From Paracoccus beibuensis (GTDB lineage Bacteria; Pseudomonadota; Alphaproteobacteria; Rhodobacterales; Rhodobacteraceae), in contig NZ_JAOTBD010000030.1 in the NCBI RefSeq assembly GCF_026162625.1, forward strand, positions 1 to 46,334: a stretch of 46,334 bases of DNA, written 5' to 3'. Under the pieces are notes generated by a model. The model was not told the DNA's origin, made no database searches, and saw nothing but the letters and a program-made list of their open reading frames with translations. Positions 1 to 7,283 of the stretch are shown piece after piece; position 1 is the first letter of the stretch; each line of letters starts with the position of its first letter. Position numbers and translations under genes: made by a program.

Positions 1-131
1 TCGATAGCTGAACAGCGACCGGCTCTATCCGTCCGCTCCGCGCATGATGACCCCCGCCGTCCTCTTCCAGGCAACGGATCATGTTCTGCAAACCGCCTCG
101 AGAGCCGACTGTTTCAGCGGCCTGTCAGGTC

Positions 132-1574
132 CTAGATCCCTGTCAACCAGAAGATCAGCGCGCAAGTCACTGCGCCAAGCGTCGCCGTGGTCGGAAGCGT
201 CACCAGCCAGGCCAGCGTGATCGTCATGACGTGGCTGCGGCGCACGAGGATGCGCCGCTGCGTTTCCTCGACGGGCATGTCGGCTGGCGGGCGATTGCGG
301 CGACGGTCCAGCCATTCGCGGGCGAAGCCCACCCCGAAGACGCCGCCCACCGCCACATGCGTGGTCGAAACCGGAAGCCCCAGGTGCGACGCCCCCAGCA
401 CCGTCACTGCCGTTGCCAGCGACACGCAGAAGGCGCGCCCGGCGTTCAGCTTGGTGATGCCGCTGCCGACCATGTTCACCAGCCGGCGTCCGAAGAACAG
501 CGTACCGGCGGCAATGGACAGCCCGCCGCCAAGGAGGACCAGTGTCGGCACCGGTCCAACGGCTCCGCCGCCGCGCTCCTGCAGGATCACGGATAGCGGG
601 CCGGCGATGTTTCCGACATCATTCGCTCCGTGGGCAAAGCCAAGGATGACGACTCCGGCCAGCAGGGCCGGGCGCAGAAGACGCTTGATGCTGGGCTTGC
701 GCGGATGCTCGGCCAGTTCCCGCAGGACGCGCCGCCGGGTGACCAGTAACCCGACCACCGACGCGGCGGCCGCCGCCGAAAGCTCGACCCAAAGCTGGAG
801 CGGCGACTGCACGACCAGCAATGTCACATAAGCGGCAAAGAGGCCGCACATCAGCGCCACCATTGCCGGAAGCCAGCGCAGCGCCGCCGCCCCTCGGTCT
901 GCGGCATCCACCACCTGCGTGCGCAGCAGGACCAGCAGCCCGGCCGCAATGGCGCCCGCCAGCACCGGTGTCACCACCCAGACGGATGCAATCATCGCCA
1001 CCGTGCCCCAGGCCACGCCGCCGATCCCCAGCGTCACGGCCCCCGCCCCGGTGATGCCGCCGACGATGGAATGGGATGTGCTGACAGGAAGCCCGACACC
1101 CGTCGCCAGCGTGATCCACGACGCCGCGCCGACCAGGGCCGCCAGCATCGCCATTGATGCCTGCGTCCCGTCGACCAGCGGCACCAGTTTCACGATGCCG
1201 CCGGCGAGGCGCGCCGTGACCGCATCACCGGCCAGCACCGCCCCCGCAATACCAGCAACGGCCACCAGGACAAGCCCCGGAAGAATGCGGATCGCCCCGG
1301 CGCCCACCGCGGGCCCCAACGAGTTCGCGACGTCGTTCGCGCCAATCGCCATTCCGAGCCAAGCCGCCACGACCAGTCCTGATCCGACCGCCACAAGCCC
1401 CGGCGCCGCCCCCGACAAGGCCAGCACCAGCATCAGGGCGCCTACAAGACCCAGCACCGACAACCCCAGCCGCCAAACAGGACGAAAGGCGTGCATCTGC
1501 GCGATTTCGGTATGGCTGAGGCGGTCGAGGTCCTTGTGGAGCGTGTCGAACCCCGGGCCTTCAGTGCGCGGCAT
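132..1574 (-). CDS. pit: Inorganic phosphate transporter, PiT family
   Basis: Low-affinity phosphate permease of the inner membrane, which in this family takes up metal-phosphate with protons or sodium. The 480-residue protein shows the duplicated PiT signature. GANDVANSLGP lies near residues 78-88 and GANDVGNIAGPL near 316-327, each followed by a PVSTSH or PVSTTH motif (near 163 and 400). Long hydrophobic stretches flank a basic cytoplasmic loop around residues 280-300. The N-terminal 30 residues are hydrophilic, which is longer than in some homologues. The ATG at 1574 overlaps the stop of the upstream Nudix gene by 14 bases, so the two are probably co-transcribed. No phoU-like or DUF47 partner is visible beside it. 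The family call is firm; the coupling ion is inferred. Confidence 0.93.
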   Translation of the reverse strand: MPRTEGPGFDTLHKDLDRLSHTEIAQMHAFRPVWRLGLSVLGLVGALMLVLALSGAAPGLVAVGSGLVVAAWLGMAIGANDVANSLGPAVGAGAIRILPGLVLVAVAGIAGAVLAGDAVTARLAGGIVKLVPLVDGTQASMAMLAALVGAASWITLATGVGLPVSTSHSIVGGITGAGAVTLGIGGVAWGTVAMIASVWVVTPVLAGAIAAGLLVLLRTQVVDAADRGAAALRWLPAMVALMCGLFAAYVTLLVVQSPLQLWVELSAAAAASVVGLLVTRRRVLRELAEHPRKPSIKRLLRPALLAGVVILGFAHGANDVGNIAGPLSVILQERGGGAVGPVPTLVLLGGGLSIAAGTLFFGRRLVNMVGSGITKLNAGRAFCVSLATAVTVLGASHLGLPVSTTHVAVGGVFGVGFAREWLDRRRNRPPADMPVEETQRRILVRRSHVMTITLAWLVTLPTTATLGAVTCALIFWLTGI

Positions 1575-2016
1575 GGTCGCGCAGGCCGATCAGGATCCGC
1601 TTGAGCCCCGGCTCGACCACCAGCGTGGCGGCGTCGGCCGGATCGAACCATTGTCGCTTGCGCTGACTGCGTTCGGGAAATTCGTCGGCCTCGTCCTCGA
1701 CATCGAGGGCGAAGACCCGCACCTCGACCGGGACCGAGAAACCTGCGTCCTGACCCTTTTCATAGTCGAACCGGCCAAGCTCCTGCGCCTCGACGTTGCC
1801 GCGAATGCCGGCCTCTTCCCAGGCCTCCTGCGCGGCGGCCCCGGCCAGGCTGCGCCCCTTCATCGGCCAGCCCTTCGGGATCACCCACCGGCCAGTGTCG
1901 CGGCTGGTGACCAGAAGGACCTGTCCAGTCGCGGTCTTGCGGCAGATCGCGCCAACCTGCATCGCCGTCGGCCGGCGCCCCAGCATCATCTGCAATGACC
2001 TGCGCCACGTCTTCAT
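1561..2016 (-). CDS. Nudix hydrolase
   Basis: Small (151 residues) hydrolase of nucleoside-diphosphate-linked compounds. The Nudix helix is visible as GWPMKGRSLAG followed by AAAQEAWEEAGI, near residues 49-71. The metal-binding EAWEEAG core is kept. The usual Glu seven residues into the box is Arg and the usual Arg before the EAWEE core is Gln. The GWPMKG opening is typical of the diphosphoinositol-polyphosphate hydrolase-like Nudix proteins common in alphaproteobacteria. The gene sits between arfB (4-base ATGA overlap upstream) and the phosphate permease (14-base overlap downstream), which implies one transcript. A role tied to phosphate or polyphosphate metabolism is only an inference from that neighbour; the substrate cannot be read from sequence. 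Confidence 0.88.
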   Translation of the reverse strand: MKTWRRSLQMMLGRRPTAMQVGAICRKTATGQVLLVTSRDTGRWVIPKGWPMKGRSLAGAAAQEAWEEAGIRGNVEAQELGRFDYEKGQDAGFSVPVEVRVFALDVEDEADEFPERSQRKRQWFDPADAATLVVEPGLKRILIGLRDHAAH

Positions 2017-2435
2017 TCGCTGTCGTCCACCCTGCCCCGAAGCGTCTTTACTTCACCGCGCACCGCCTTTGCCTTCAGCCGCCGTTTCTGGCTGCCGAGC
2101 GTGGGCCGTGTCGCGATCCTCCTCTTGGGTGCAACCATTGCGCGCCGAATGAGTTCCACCAATCGTTCACGCGCCAGTTCCCGGTTGCGAGCCTGGCTTC
2201 GCGTGTCCTGCACCAGCATCACGATGGCGCCGTCCTGCGTCCAGCGTCGTCCGGCCAACCTCTGCAGGCGCCGCTTGACCGGATCGGGCAGGTTGGGAGA
2301 CCGCGCCGCCTCGAAGCGCAGCTCGACCGCGGTTTCGACCTTGTTGACGTTCTGCCCGCCCGGCCCCTGGGACCGGGTGAACTGTTCGGACAGCTCCCAT
2401 TCCTGAATGATGATCGCGTCGGTCACATGCAGCAT
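2013..2435 (-). CDS. arfB: Alternative ribosome-rescue factor ArfB (peptidyl-tRNA hydrolase)
   Basis: Codon-independent release factor that frees stalled ribosomes lacking a stop codon. The 140-residue protein has the release-factor catalytic domain with the GGQ motif at residues 26-28, within SQGPGGQNVNKV. It ends in a Lys/Arg-rich tail (about residues 103-135) that in ArfB/YaeJ enters the empty mRNA channel. It has no codon-recognition domain, and the length equals that of known ArfB. It is the first gene of a compact operon, overlapping the Nudix gene by ATGA at 2013-2016. A perfect 7-bp inverted repeat lies just upstream at 2462-2483. The call is confident. Confidence 0.92.
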   Translation of the reverse strand: MLHVTDAIIIQEWELSEQFTRSQGPGGQNVNKVETAVELRFEAARSPNLPDPVKRRLQRLAGRRWTQDGAIVMLVQDTRSQARNRELARERLVELIRRAMVAPKRRIATRPTLGSQKRRLKAKAVRGEVKTLRGRVDDSE

Positions 2436-2461
2436 TCCCGCAAGATAGGGCGCAAGGTGTG

Positions 2462-2483
2462 ACCGATTAAAGCGGAAATCGGT
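2462..2483. repeat. Inverted repeat between the nitrilase-like gene and arfB
   Basis: A 7-bp perfect inverted repeat (ACCGATT / AATCGGT) with an 8-base spacer lies in the 78-base gap between two minus-strand genes. A short T-rich stretch follows on the plus strand, where no gene ends. It is therefore either a weak terminator for the upstream minus-strand operon or an operator in front of arfB. The two cannot be separated by sequence alone. Confidence 0.4.
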
Positions 2484-2513
2484 TAATTTTGGCTTAACTA
2501 CGACAGGCTGACG

Positions 2514-3362
2514 TCAGGAGAGGCACCGCATCTGTTCCGGCCAATGCGCAAATGGCAGCACTGCGCCATCGCGGCGGCTGTCGCGGACACGGTTCAGGTC
2601 GATCTGGGCACGAACCCAGCCCGGCTGGTTCATCTCGCCCTCGGCGATGATGCCGGTTTCGGGCCAGAACCCGTCAGGGGGCCCATAGATCGAGGCGCGG
2701 CCCCGGTTCTCGTCCAGCGCCGGCATCCAGGCGCAGTCGCCTACGGTCGGCGCCTGCACGACGACGCACTGGCTTTCCAGCGCCCGCGCCATCGCGCCGA
2801 TGCGGACGCGGTGAAACCCCGCGACCGTATCGGTGCAGCTGGGAACCAGCAGCAGCTCGGCCCCGGCCTCGACCAGGGCACGGCCCAGCAGCGGGAATTC
2901 GCTGTCATAGCAGATCAGGATGCCGATGCGGCCAAGCACCGTGTCGAAGACCCTCAGTCCCGGCTTGCCGACAACGTCCCAGTCCTCGCGCTCGAACCGG
3001 GTCATGATCTGCTTGTCCTGGTGGCCGATGCGGCCGTGGGGCCCGTAGAGCACCGCGCGGTTCACCGGCCGCGGCCCGGTGAAAACCGGCGCCGAGGCCG
3101 CCAGGATATGGCAGTCGTGCCGCGCCGCCAGGTCCAGGTGCAGCGCCTCGACCGCCGGGGCGTGGCGGGCGACTTCGTGCAGGCTTGCCTCGAGGTCGCC
3201 CGCGATGTCGCCACCGCCAAGCGAGGCCAACTCCATCGCTGCATATTCGGGAAAGACCAGCAGGTCGGCTTCGGCCGTTTCCACCCAGCGGGTCAGCTTG
3301 GCGCGATAGGCGTCGAAGTCTTCGAACCAGTCGATCGGATAGGCGGCAGAGGCGATCTTCAC
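2514..3362 (-). CDS. Carbon-nitrogen hydrolase (nitrilase superfamily)
   Basis: Thiol amidohydrolase of 282 residues acting on a non-peptide C-N bond. The nitrilase triad is readable: Glu39 in VFPEYAAME, Lys117 in HQDKQIM and Cys151 in ILICYDSEFP. The sequence is closest in style to the omega-amidase and general amidohydrolase branches rather than the cyano-hydrolysing nitrilases. No extra domain is present. The start overlaps the stop of the GNAT gene by ATGA (3359-3362), and that gene overlaps the NTF2-like gene in the same way. The three are thus very likely one translationally coupled operon. The substrate is unknown. The pairing with an acetyltransferase suggests turnover of a small amine or amide, which is inference. 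Confidence 0.88.
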   Translation of the reverse strand: MKIASAAYPIDWFEDFDAYRAKLTRWVETAEADLLVFPEYAAMELASLGGGDIAGDLEASLHEVARHAPAVEALHLDLAARHDCHILAASAPVFTGPRPVNRAVLYGPHGRIGHQDKQIMTRFEREDWDVVGKPGLRVFDTVLGRIGILICYDSEFPLLGRALVEAGAELLLVPSCTDTVAGFHRVRIGAMARALESQCVVVQAPTVGDCAWMPALDENRGRASIYGPPDGFWPETGIIAEGEMNQPGWVRAQIDLNRVRDSRRDGAVLPFAHWPEQMRCLS

Positions 3363-3943
3363 AGCGACCTCATCCAGAACTGCAGGGGCTTGTCGGTTTC
3401 CTCGGCCGCGCCGAGGTCGCGCCAGGAATAATGCGCGACGACGCCCGGAAGCGGCGCGTATCCGCGCTTGCGCCAGAACCCGTCCAGCGGGCGGTAATCA
3501 GCAGGCCGCGCCGGATGGTCGGCCGGTCGGATGACGCTGCAGAACGCGGTGTAGCGGGCACCCAGGCTGCGGGCATGCGCTTCGCGGGCGTCGAAGAAGG
3601 CGTGCCCCAGACCGTGCCCGCGATAGTCGGGCAGCAGCACCGATTCGGCGCAATAGAAGATCTCGGACAGGGGTTCGGGCCGGTCGGCGAAGGCGGCGCC
3701 GAAATCGGCCGCATGGTCCGCCATCGGTGCCCCGGTCGAGGCGCCGACGATCCGGCCCGCATCCTCGGCCACGACCACGACGGCCCCCGGCGACTGATAG
3801 GCGCGAAGATAGTCGCGCTCATAAGCCTGGTCGCCGTCGTAGAGATAGGGCCAGGCCCTGAAGACGGCGATGCGCAGGCGGGCCACATCGTCCAGCGCCG
3901 CCGCCAGGTCGTCACCGGTCAGGACGCGGGTCGTGACGCTCAT
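3359..3943 (-). CDS. GNAT-family N-acetyltransferase
   Basis: Predicted acetyl-CoA-dependent acyltransferase of 194 residues. The acetyl-CoA pyrophosphate-binding loop is seen as DYRGHGLGHAFFDARE (residues 106-121, R-G-x-G-x-G type), preceded by the beta strand that normally carries the catalytic backbone (AESVLLP). The N-terminal half VVVVAEDAGRIVGAST is the usual GNAT strand pair. The C-terminal region is somewhat longer than in minimal GNATs and contains RPLDGFWRKRGY, the late GNAT motif. It overlaps both neighbours by 4 bases (3359-3362 and 3940-3943), giving tight coupling with the amidohydrolase and the NTF2-like protein. The substrate is not predictable. Confidence 0.87.
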   Translation of the reverse strand: MSVTTRVLTGDDLAAALDDVARLRIAVFRAWPYLYDGDQAYERDYLRAYQSPGAVVVVAEDAGRIVGASTGAPMADHAADFGAAFADRPEPLSEIFYCAESVLLPDYRGHGLGHAFFDAREAHARSLGARYTAFCSVIRPADHPARPADYRPLDGFWRKRGYAPLPGVVAHYSWRDLGAAEETDKPLQFWMRSL

Positions 3944-4341
3944 GCGTTGACCTGCGCGGTCCAGTCCGCAAGATTGTAATAGGTCGTGACGCGGGCGATC
4001 AGGCCGTCGCGGATGGTGAAGAACGCGCCGGCCGGCAGGATGTATCTTTGTCCCCGCGCCTCGGGCAGGCCCTCGTCCGTCTTCAGGTATGTGCCGTTGA
4101 CCACGAATTCGGCGGCGGCGCGGTTGCCGGCTTCGTTGGTGAAGATCACCATGTCCGTCAGTTCTTCCCTGTAGTTTTCGGTCATGTGGGTATTGAACTG
4201 GGCGAACAGGTCGCGGCCCTTGCGGACCTTGCCCTCGTTCACGTGATGCTCGACCTCGGGGTGCAGGAACTCCAGCATCCGGGCGGTGTCGCCGGCATTG
4301 AAGGCGTCGTAATAGGCGGCGATCAAGGCCTTGGTGTTCAT
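3940..4341 (-). CDS. NTF2-like / SnoaL-family protein, ketosteroid-isomerase type
   Basis: A 133-residue single-domain protein with the NTF2 cone fold signature. It opens with YYDAFNAGDTARMLEFLHPEV, has the central RAAAEFVVNGTY strand and ends with the FFTIRDGLIARVTTYYN strand. Members act as small isomerases, hydratases or ligand-binding proteins, and the sequence does not say which. It is the first gene of the NTF2-like/GNAT/amidohydrolase operon and is divergent from the phosphomannomutase gene across a 133-base gap. An AAGGAG ribosome site lies 6 bases before the ATG. Fold assignment is good; function is unknown. Confidence 0.82.
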   Translation of the reverse strand: MNTKALIAAYYDAFNAGDTARMLEFLHPEVEHHVNEGKVRKGRDLFAQFNTHMTENYREELTDMVIFTNEAGNRAAAEFVVNGTYLKTDEGLPEARGQRYILPAGAFFTIRDGLIARVTTYYNLADWTAQVNA

Positions 4342-4474
4342 CTATGTCTCCTTGGCGTTTGGTCGCTGATTAGCGCGATTCCCGCGGCCAGTCACCTGCG
4401 CCCAAGGTTGCAGGCGCTTGAATCCGGGGCCGAACCTGTTAGCGCTTGGGCACATCAGCATCGGGGAGGACCGA

Positions 4475-5863
4475 ATGACCGGACAGGATCAGCTGGGCAG
4501 GCGCGAGATCACCTGCTTCAAGGCGTATGACGTGCGGGGCGAACTGGGCAAGAACCTGGACCCCGATGTCGCCTACCGCATCGGCCGCGCCTTCGCCCAG
4601 GCCCGCGATGCGAAGCGCGTGGTGGTGGGCCGCGACAGCCGCGAAAGCAGCCCGGAACTGGCGGCGGCGCTGATCGAGGGGCTGACCGATGGCGGCGCCG
4701 ATGTGCTGGACCTGGGTCTGGCGGGCACCGAGGAGGTCTATTTCCACACCGGCAACCAGGACACCGATGGCGGGATCGAGGTCACGGCGTCGCACAACCC
4801 GATCACTTACAACGGCATGAAGATCGTGGGACGCGGCTCGGCGCCGCTGGACCCGGCGACCGAACTGCCCCCCATCGTCGAACTGGCGACGGGCGGCGAC
4901 TTCGCGCCCGCGACCAAGGGCAGCGTCACCGACTTCAGCCATGCCCGCGCCGAATACGCATCGCGAATGGCCGATTTCGTGGACGTGGCCGCGCTCCGCC
5001 CGATGAAGATCGTGGTGAACGCGGGCAACGGCACCGCCGGCCCGACCTTCGACGCCATCGCCGCCGAACTGGAACGTCGCGGTGCGCCGCTGACCTTTGT
5101 GCGCATGCACCACAACGTGGACAGCAGCTTTCCGAACGGCATCCCGAACCCGCTGCTGGACGAAAACCAGCCCCCCACCGTCGCCAAGATGATCGAGGAG
5201 AAGGCCGATCTGGGCGTGGCCTGGGACGGCGATTTCGACCGCTGCTTCTTCTTCGACGAGAACGGACGCTTCATCCCCGGCGAATACATCGTCGGCCTTC
5301 TGGGCGCGGCCTTCCTGGAGAAATCGCCGGGCGAGAAGATCGTGCATGACCCCCGCGTCATCATGAACACCCGCGCCATGATCGAGGAAGCCGGCGGCGA
5401 AGCCGTGGTCAGCAAGACCGGCCACGCCTTCATCAAGCGCAAGATGCGCGATGTGGGCGCGATCTATGGTGGCGAGATGTCGGCGCACCATTACTTCCGC
5501 GACTTCTATTACTGCGACAGCGGGATGATCCCGTGGCTGTTGATGATCGAACTGCTGTCCCGCAAGGGCCAGACCCTGGCAGAGCTGCTGGAGGAGCGGA
5601 TGCGGCTCTATCCTTCCTCGGGCGAGACGAACTATACGATCGACGATCCCGACGCGGCCATTGCCCGGCTGATCGAGACCTACGAGGACAAGGCCGAAAG
5701 CCGCGACGATCTTGACGGCGTGTCGCTGAACTTCGGCAAGTGGCGCTTCAACCTGCGCAAGTCGAACACCGAGCCTGTCGTGCGCCTGAATGTCGAATCG
5801 GACGGCGACGCGGCTCTGGTGGCCGAGAAGAAGGCCGAACTGGCCGCGATTTTGAAGGGCTGA
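4475..5863 (+). CDS. manB: Phosphomannomutase / phosphoglucomutase (CpsG/ManB/AlgC type)
   Basis: Interconverts hexose 6- and 1-phosphates (mannose and/or glucose) for nucleotide-sugar synthesis. All alpha-D-phosphohexomutase landmarks are present in this 462-residue form. The phosphoserine loop is TASHNP (Ser106), the metal loop DGDFDRC begins at Asp251, the sugar-binding GGEMSAHH spans 332-339, and the C-terminal phosphate site is RKSNTEP. The ATG at 4475 is chosen because a strong GGGGAGGA site sits 4 bases upstream; an in-frame TTG at 4418 has no such site. The gene converges on the glycan block, whose galU needs glucose 1-phosphate, so it plausibly feeds that pathway. Whether mannose or glucose is preferred cannot be read. 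Confidence 0.93.
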   Translation: MTGQDQLGRREITCFKAYDVRGELGKNLDPDVAYRIGRAFAQARDAKRVVVGRDSRESSPELAAALIEGLTDGGADVLDLGLAGTEEVYFHTGNQDTDGGIEVTASHNPITYNGMKIVGRGSAPLDPATELPPIVELATGGDFAPATKGSVTDFSHARAEYASRMADFVDVAALRPMKIVVNAGNGTAGPTFDAIAAELERRGAPLTFVRMHHNVDSSFPNGIPNPLLDENQPPTVAKMIEEKADLGVAWDGDFDRCFFFDENGRFIPGEYIVGLLGAAFLEKSPGEKIVHDPRVIMNTRAMIEEAGGEAVVSKTGHAFIKRKMRDVGAIYGGEMSAHHYFRDFYYCDSGMIPWLLMIELLSRKGQTLAELLEERMRLYPSSGETNYTIDDPDAAIARLIETYEDKAESRDDLDGVSLNFGKWRFNLRKSNTEPVVRLNVESDGDAALVAEKKAELAAILKG

Positions 5864-5871
5864 CGCCCCGT

Positions 5872-5893
5872 GGCCGCGCCTTCGGGCGCGGCC
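5872..5893. terminator. Hairpin with TTCG loop between convergent genes
   Basis: A perfect 9-bp GC stem (GGCCGCGCC and its complement) is closed by a TTCG tetraloop. It lies in the 34-base gap between the end of the mutase gene and the end of the convergent sulfotransferase gene. There is no clear T-run on either side, so termination strength is uncertain. The position suggests a shared bidirectional terminator. Confidence 0.6.
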
Positions 5894-5897
5894 CTCC

Positions 5898-7283
5898 TCA
5901 GGACGGATCGGTAAAGCCGAAGGCCACGTAGTCGCGCAGATAGGCCGCCCGGGCGGCGTCGATCAGCGACTTTTCCAGCAGGAAATTCGGCATCGCCTGC
6001 GCCCTTGGGGCGCCTGCCCCGACGATCCCGGCAGCGCCGGCCAGAATGGGCATGTCTTCGGCCAGACGATCCTCGCGGATCAGCATGTCAGGCGTCGAGA
6101 AGCGCGAGAACCCGGCGATCACCTCGGACTGGCTGGCCCATGCCGCAAGCGTCGGCAGGGTCGTCTGGCCGTTCAGGTTGCGGCGCAGGAAGGCCAGGAA
6201 CTGGGCGAAAAGCTCGACCTGCCGCGACTGCGGCAGGTCCGCCAGCGCCGGATCGTCGGGCAGGTCCACACGGTGCACGTCCCGCAGCAGTTGGCGCAGT
6301 TCGGGCTTCGCACGCTCCAGCAGGTGGCGGAAGGCGGTCCAGGCGCGATGAAGCGGGTGGCGCAGCACGGCGAAACTGCGATGGCCGGGATGCTGGCGTT
6401 TCCACTGCCGCAGGGTGGTCTGCGTGAAGTCGCCCTGGGTGTCGCCCAGCCCCGCCATCCAGTCCTTCAGGTCAGGCCCGCCCGGCACCGGCATGCAGAG
6501 GAGCCCGTTCCCCGCATCGACCGCACGGAAGCTGGGCACCGCCGGTCCGCGACGCGGTTCGAAATTCGGGATGCGGCGCAGCATGAACGGGTCGATCCGG
6601 TGCAGGTCCTGCTGCATCTGGTCGAAGTTCGCGACCTTCTGCGCCAGCTCTCGGGGGTTCTGGGGCACCTGATCGGTCGCGGGTTCGATCCGCGCGATGT
6701 CGGTGCGGCCCAGCCAGTGGACCAGCCCGGTCATCACGTCGGCGTTGCGCAGGTCTTCGTAACCCAGCCAGAAGGCCGACTGCCCGGTAACCTGAAGCCG
6801 GTGCATCACCCGCAGCTGAAATCGCTCGACCGCGGCCAGCATGTCACGGAACTCGGGGCCGTCATAGGTGATGGACGCGGGAATGGGCGTTTCCGTCTCG
6901 TTCAGCTTCCACTGGTTCGTCTGACGCGCAAGGCAGGTCGAGACATAGCTGTCCAGCGGGTTGCGGGTCAGCACGATCTTGGCGCAGCTGCGGTCGTTCA
7001 GGATCGCGTCGACGACGCGCGGGTCGTGGTCATGGAAATACCGGAACCCCGGCAGGTGGCCCGGCTTGTCGAACAGCCGTCTCAGCAACCGCATCGGGTC
7101 GGCCTCGCGTTCCGTACGCGTGATGCCCTGCAATTCGTCCTTGTCGGGCCAGCCCATCATGTAGGGATTGAACGCCTCGCCAAAGCAGGTGATCCCTTTC
7201 TGGGCGTTCAGCGTCGCCTCGAGCAGGTTCGACCCCGTGCGCATCTCGGCGAAGATGACGAAGCTGCGGAACGGTTCGATCAT
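5898..7283 (-). CDS. Sulfotransferase-like protein, NodH-type N-terminal half plus second degenerate half
   Basis: Predicted PAPS-dependent sulfotransferase of 461 residues acting on a glycan. The N-terminal half has the PAPS 5'-phosphosulfate loop (MRTGSNLLEATL, residues 14-25) and the 3'-phosphate motif (IVLTRNPLDSYVS, Arg107 and Ser112), as in Stf0/NodH-like enzymes. A second half (from about residue 250) contains another 3'-phosphate-like motif, SFAVLRHPLHRAWTAF (Arg308), but its first loop is not a recognisable P-loop. It may be a degenerate or acceptor-binding domain. The start overlaps the DUF5928 gene by ATGA. It is the last gene of the glycan block, and cysQ at the other end of that block would remove the PAP by-product. 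Confidence 0.82.
   Translation of the reverse strand: MIEPFRSFVIFAEMRTGSNLLEATLNAQKGITCFGEAFNPYMMGWPDKDELQGITRTEREADPMRLLRRLFDKPGHLPGFRYFHDHDPRVVDAILNDRSCAKIVLTRNPLDSYVSTCLARQTNQWKLNETETPIPASITYDGPEFRDMLAAVERFQLRVMHRLQVTGQSAFWLGYEDLRNADVMTGLVHWLGRTDIARIEPATDQVPQNPRELAQKVANFDQMQQDLHRIDPFMLRRIPNFEPRRGPAVPSFRAVDAGNGLLCMPVPGGPDLKDWMAGLGDTQGDFTQTTLRQWKRQHPGHRSFAVLRHPLHRAWTAFRHLLERAKPELRQLLRDVHRVDLPDDPALADLPQSRQVELFAQFLAFLRRNLNGQTTLPTLAAWASQSEVIAGFSRFSTPDMLIREDRLAEDMPILAGAAGIVGAGAPRAQAMPNFLLEKSLIDAARAAYLRDYVAFGFTDPS

Noticed and set aside
1..131. A gene entering from the left edge
   Set aside because: Short readings exist on both strands but none shows a motif or ribosome site; the stretch is too short to judge.
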